From: an uncultured Mycoplasmataceae bacterium
GTDB lineage: Bacteria; Bacillota_I; Bacilli_A; Mycoplasmatales; Mycoplasmoidaceae
NCBI GenBank assembly: GCA_949290735.1
Contig: CASESV010000005.1
Location: 1-46,815 of the forward strand
Direction of reading: 5' to 3'
Length of the DNA: 46,815 nt
The notes under the pieces are model-generated. The model saw only the letters and a list, made by a program, of their open reading frames with translations, had not been told where the DNA came from and made no database searches. Positions 42,869-46,815 of this stretch are shown here, piece after piece. Position 1 is the first letter of the stretch; every line of letters begins with the position of its first letter. The translations under genes and the position numbers were made by a program.

Positions 42869-44545
42869 TTAATCTATTTTTTTAGATGGAACACCAACCA
42901 TAACTTTTTGTGGTTCTGGTTTAGTATTAACTTTGTATACACTCACAATGTCTTGTTGTTTATTTTCGTTATTAGTCAAATTATTAACTGTTAATGGAGA
43001 AGTCGGTATTTTAGTTAATGGTATTTTAGTAGATTGAGGTTCACTATTAAATTGACTACTATTAGTACTTGAATTATTATTTAATGCATTTGAGAAAGAT
43101 CTATTAGGGATTTTAATTGATGATTGGGTATTAATTGGTTGACTAGAAGTTGGTCTAAATTGATTAGATGCAAGCGTTTGTTTATTATTGTTATTTTGTG
43201 GCTGTTGTTTATTAATTTTAATAAGAACTGGTTTAGCAATATTAGCATTTAATGTATCATATCCTCTTTTAGATGAAGCGCTATTAAAAATATCGCCATT
43301 TAATTGAGCATTTGTATTTAAATTCATATTTGATTTATAAATTTGTGAATTTGAAACATTTTGATTAATGTGTAATGAGCTACCACTCTCATTAACAACA
43401 TTTGATGAATTATTTTTTTGATTAATACTAAATATTGATTGAATTGTTTGTGACGTATTTTGTAAATTATTTATATTATGACTATGATTTTGGAATTGAT
43501 TATTATATGCTAATTGATTTTGAATAATTTGATTAACAAGTTGATTATTAGCTATTGCAACAGCATTTCTTTGATTAATTAAATCTTGGATATTATTTAC
43601 ATAACCTACTTTTGAGATTTGACCATATGTTGTCTTATATTCGTAATTAATTGGATTATTAAAAACATAACTTTGGTTGTTTGTTGTAATAGCTGGAGTA
43701 AATACCAAACTATTAACCCTTTGAACTGGTTTTGATTGATTACTTAATGATTCAAGTGGATTATAAGATTGTTTTAAAATATTTTGTGAATTAACTATTG
43801 CTTGTTGTGCAGCATTATTTAGTTCATCAATTTTTTGTCTTAATTCTTCTACTGTTTCAGATTCTGTTTCTTCTGTTTTTGATAATATTTGATTTAAACG
43901 TTCACTAATTTCATCATTTTCAACATATTCTTCATTCAAAGAATGTTTTGGTAATCTTTGATCCATCATTGCATCATTACGTTGAATGTAGTTTTCTCAT
44001 AAATCTTCATTATTAAATAATTCGTCAAATTTTAACTTATCATAAAAACTAATGATATCTTTATATATCAAGTATTGTTGAGTAGTCATTATATTAGGAT
44101 CAAAATCTAAAAATTGAACGTAATTTGGACTATCTAAATTTTCACACATTATTTTAATAATTCTTGATTTATCAGATTCAGGGAATGTGTTTAAATATCT
44201 ATCTATTAAATATTTACGTGCAGCATATTCACTAAAATATTTTTCAGGTAATGAATTTAATCACACATCATATTTGTCCTCAGGTACTATCATATCTTGA
44301 ATATCTTCATCATTTTCATATTTTTGAGTTGTTTTGTAAAAAGAATCTTCAAGTAATGTTGTTAAACCACTACCTTTTTTTGAATAAATTGAATTATCAA
44401 GAGATAAATGTTCTCTTGAAAGTTTCATTTTCACATAATCTAATCCATACTTATTTAAAACACGACCATTAAATTGTAAAAAATCAGTTGGTTGAGCATC
44501 TCATCTATGTGCAGCATCTAAAATTATTCTAAAATCGTTTTTCAT
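42869..44545 (-). CDS. Protein with globular head, coiled coil and Asn/Gln-rich tail
   Basis: A 558-residue soluble protein of unknown function. Residues 1-190 look folded and helical (RIILDAAHRWDAQPTDFLQ; PEKYFSEYAARKYLIDRY); 205-255 form a Glu-rich coiled coil (ETESETVEELRQKIDELNNA); from 260 on it is Asn/Gln/Ser-rich, low-complexity and probably unordered. Such prion-like or sticky tails occur in mycoplasma structural proteins, but no family is recognised. AAAGGGAT precedes the ATG at 44545. It is upstream of yebC and divergent from the pyrophosphatase gene. Confidence 0.76.
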
Positions 44546-44628
44546 ATCCCTTTAAGCATTCCTAATTAATAATATATTTATTTTATCTTAAATTATCAAA
44601 ATTTCAATACTATTTGTATTATATAGAT

Positions 44629-44634
44629 TATAAT
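44629..44634 (+). promoter_or_regulatory. -10 box for ppa
   Basis: TATAAT 25 bases before the ppa ATG, followed by AAAAAGGAG at 44646-44653, a standard leader. Confidence 0.5.
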
Positions 44635-44659
44635 TATCTTGGTGAAAAAGGAGTAAAAT

Positions 44660-45208
44660 ATGTCATTAATACTTAATGTAACAATTGAAATACCTAAAAA
44701 TTCAAAAATTAAATATGAATACAATAGAAAAGATGGATCAATAAGTGTTGATCGTATATTATTTGGTCCAAGTGGATACCCACAAAATTATGGGTTTATT
44801 AAAGAAGCATTGGATTGAGATGGAGATGAACTTGATTGTTTAGTGATTAGTGATCAAGAATTTTTGCCAGGTGTAATTGTACCTACAAGAATTATTGGTG
44901 CTATGGAAATGATTGATGGGGGAGAAACTGATACTAAATTGATAGGTGTTATTGATTGTGATCCAAGATATAGTCATATTAACAGTACTAAAGATATTAA
45001 TCAACATTTATTAGCAGAAATACGTGATTTTTTTGAAACATATAAAAATCTTCAAAAGAAAAAAGTTATTATCAAAGGTTTTAAAGATGTTAAATGAGCT
45101 GAAAAAGAATATCAGGAATGTGTTAAATTAATGAACAAATATGGATCATTAGAAAAAGATAAATTTGTAAAACAAATGAGAAAAGAACATCCTGAAAAAT
45201 ATAAATAA
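44660..45208 (+). CDS. ppa: Inorganic pyrophosphatase
   Basis: Soluble family I pyrophosphatase, which hydrolyses the pyrophosphate made in nucleic acid and tRNA charging reactions. The 182-residue length is normal. Motifs: [27 protein letters not shown], and the metal-binding [11 protein letters not shown] (Asp54, Asp56, Asp59), then a second acidic DCDPRY near 113. Read with TGA as Trp at residue 53. AAAAAGGAG lies 7 bases before the ATG. The tRNA-His promoter begins in its last bases. Confidence 0.96.
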
Positions 45209-45237
45209 TTGAAAAATATTGATATAGATTATATAAT
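45209..45237 (+). promoter_or_regulatory. Promoter of tRNA-His
   Basis: TTGAAA (45209-45214), a 17-base spacer and TATAAT (45232-45237), close to consensus and 13 bases before the tRNA. It starts one base after the ppa stop. Confidence 0.75.
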
Positions 45238-45250
45238 TAATCTATGTTAT

Positions 45251-45328
45251 GGCGGCTTTGGTGAAGCTGGTTAACACGCCTGACTGTGACTCAGGTATGC
45301 GCGGGTTCGAGTCCCGTAGGTCGCCCCA
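45251..45328 (+). tRNA. tRNA-His (anticodon GTG)
   Basis: Cloverleaf with anticodon loop CTGTGAC (anticodon GTG), T loop TTCGAGT and encoded CCA. An extra G at the 5' end (45251) pairs with the C at the discriminator position, the identity mark of tRNA-His. Confidence 0.97.
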
Positions 45329-45336
45329 TTATAAAT

Positions 45337-45360
45337 AAATCCGGACTTTATCCGGATTTT
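45337..45360. terminator. Intrinsic terminator after tRNA-His
   Basis: Stem AAATCCGGA / TCCGGATTT with a 5-base loop, T-rich on the right. It also lies at the end of the convergent membrane gene. Confidence 0.86.
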
Positions 45361-45364
45361 CTTT

Positions 45365-46291
45365 TTAATACATAAAATCTTGATTAATTGATTTGTTTAA
45401 ATTTTTTCTATCAAAGTATCTTTTTGATAAATTTTTAATAGAAATGATCATAATAACAATTATTGCAAAAGAAATTCAACTAGAAAGTGATCCTATTCAT
45501 GATTTATTAGTTTTAAATATATCGATAAAAATTGCATATGGTGGATGTGCATCTAAAGTAACTGCTCATTGATGCTGATAATATTCATTAGGCAATTTAA
45601 AATAATCACCATATGCTAGTGCTGTTACATGTGATTGAATATTTAAGCTTTTTGAAACAATAAGAATATATGCACAATAACATATAATAAATGCAAGAAT
45701 GATTAAAAAATCTTTAAATTTATAGTAATCTGATTTTACTAAAACAATGAACCCTAATGAAATCATTCACCAATGCATTAAAAACATTAGAGGCTCATCC
45801 CCATTATTTCCACCTGCATAATCACTACCAATAAAAAATTTCTTTAAATCCCAATAATTATATAAATCAGGTAGTGTAAACAAAATAGTTGCCATTCCGC
45901 CTAAAATAGAAAGTATTGCAATTGGTTTTAATAATGTTTTTCTTTTTCAATCAAAAATAAATAATATAGGGGTTAATATTCCTAGTATAGAACATAAGTC
46001 TAACATAAAAAAGATTGATAAATTTGCAGACCTATATTCTGAAGCATTTGCACTAAATAAATTAAATTCATCAATATTTATTATTGCTGGAATCCATCTA
46101 AGTGACAAGTATAAAGTAATTAAAATTAAACAAACAAAAATTCTCAAAATTGTACTTAACTTATTTTGTTTGTCATATTTCTTGATTTGTAAATATAATT
46201 TAGAATTAAATATAAAATGCTTAAAAATAGTTCTTGAACTTAATATTGCTGCTATTGATAAAAAAGCAATAAATATCATTAAAATGAACAT
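45365..46291 (-). CDS. YwaF/TMEM164-like multi-span membrane protein
   Basis: A 308-residue membrane protein with about seven hydrophobic spans. The order FFMLDLCSILGILTPI, then PDLYNYW, then LMFLMHWWMISLGFIVL resembles the YwaF/TMEM164 fold, where an internal Cys (LCS) and a His (MHW) are the conserved residues; TMEM164 is an acyltransferase in animals. The match is by eye, and activity here is unknown. TATAAT sits 6 bases before the ATG with no Shine-Dalgarno, a leaderless start. TGA codons are Trp. The stop lies 4 bases from the tRNA-His terminator. Confidence 0.66.
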
Positions 46292-46486
46292 GTTTTAATT
46301 ATATACATTTTAAAAAAATATGTTTATATTTTTAAAATAATGTTGATAATATATCTATTTACTAATAACTTTTTGTAGAATCATAAAGTTTTTTATTTTT
46401 GGTGGTAGTGTAGCGATTTTTGGAGAAACTCAAATTAGAGCTATATGTCATTTTGCTACACATAGCATATTACTTATACCACAATT
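46292..46486. other. Intergenic region with possible IS end
   Basis: No gene is visible. GTGTAGC (46408-46414) and GCTACAC (46455-46461) form a 7-base inverted repeat across 40 bases. The stretch TGTGTAGCAAAATGACA (- strand, ending near 46447) lies just beyond the transposase remnant and may be part of an IS terminal repeat. Confidence 0.35.
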
Positions 46487-46815
46487 TTATCTGGAAACAA
46501 GACTATTAATTGATTTATAATTTGTGGTCAATTTTTTATAGTTCTTGTTTTTCATGTTTTTTAAGCCTCCCTTTGTTTTAGTTATTGATCTTATATTACG
46601 ATTTAGATTTTCTATAGTATTTTTGTTGGATTTGTACCCTATGATGAGCATACTATTACCCCTATCATTAATTTTTGATAAAACAAGAAATGTAGAGCGT
46701 TTTAAATAAATTGCCAACTATTAATTTTATAAGAATTTTCAATTTTTATTGGAATATCTCATTTTCCAGAATATTTAGATAATCTTTTATTATTAAAAAA
46801 ATCAACATATCTTTC
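46487..46815 (-). pseudogene. IS256-family transposase remnant, cut by the window edge
   Basis: On the - strand a piece reads KNTIENLNRNIRSITKTKGG, which matches the C-terminal TNAIESLNRQIRKVTKTKG signature of IS256-type (Mutator) DDE transposases. The part before it is in another frame (ERYVDFFNNKRLSKYSGKWD from the edge, stopped by TAA near 46708), and after KGG the usual long C-terminal stretch is shortened. Frameshift and deletion make it a dead relic. It marks an old insertion, possibly a rearrangement point. Confidence 0.75.

Noticed and set aside
1-46815. CRISPR array, rRNA or prophage
   Set aside because: No regularly spaced repeats, rRNA signatures or phage structural genes were seen.

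Overview
The window is a gene-dense stretch of a mollicute (Mycoplasma-type) genome. It is very AT-rich, and TGA must be read as tryptophan: with code 4, clpB, metG, ptsI, the C39 ABC transporter and the giant surface protein open into long uninterrupted frames that end in TAA or TAG. The gene content (PTS, RuvAB, ClpB, an RNase J-family protein, FtsK-like protein, Nfu, YebC, many exported and coiled-coil proteins, leaderless promoters) suits the pneumoniae/penetrans side of the mollicutes. The species cannot be named from the sequence alone.

Layout. The first 6 kb hold the start of a gene leaving the left edge, then ruvA-ruvB-(C39 peptidase ABC transporter)-(small membrane protein), all overlapping on the + strand. 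Facing them is ptsH-ptsI on the - strand, where ptsI carries a frameshift. From 6 to 10.6 kb there is an unusual pair on the - strand, an RNase J paralogue overlapping an FtsK/SpoIIIE-like protein, and both have lost their catalytic motifs. tRNA-Gly, a terminator and an acidic/aromatic protein with an EAGR-like segment follow. clpB at 10.75 kb has a CIRCE-geometry (HrcA) operator. It is followed by two small leaderless genes and an 853-residue exported protein.

From 16.3 to 27.2 kb the - strand carries a DnaQ-fold exonuclease-like gene and a two-gene surface operon (1948- and 805-residue proteins, both with N- and C-terminal hydrophobic segments), plus an MFS transporter. dUTPase and an FNR-type flavin reductase follow on the + strand. 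A three-gene - strand operon at 28.5-32.7 kb encodes a 1023-residue coiled-coil protein with an N-terminal Cys4 zinc site and two short charged proteins, and looks like a cytoskeletal module. A TrxB-like ferredoxin/flavodoxin-NADP reductase, metG, a small membrane protein and an acidic protein come next.

The last 10 kb hold a 1398-residue SF1 helicase with a degenerate restriction-endonuclease-like tail, the udk-(DUF4258-like)-nfu operon, a 558-residue Asn/Gln-rich protein with yebC, inorganic pyrophosphatase, tRNA-His, a YwaF/TMEM164-like membrane protein and an IS256-family transposase remnant at the right edge.

No rRNA, CRISPR array or prophage was seen. The most unusual content is the pair of catalytically stripped paralogues, the broken ptsI, the giant surface operon and the lineage-specific cytoskeleton-like genes. 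Almost every gap between genes is under 200 bases; the only larger one is 46292-46486 together with the IS remnant.
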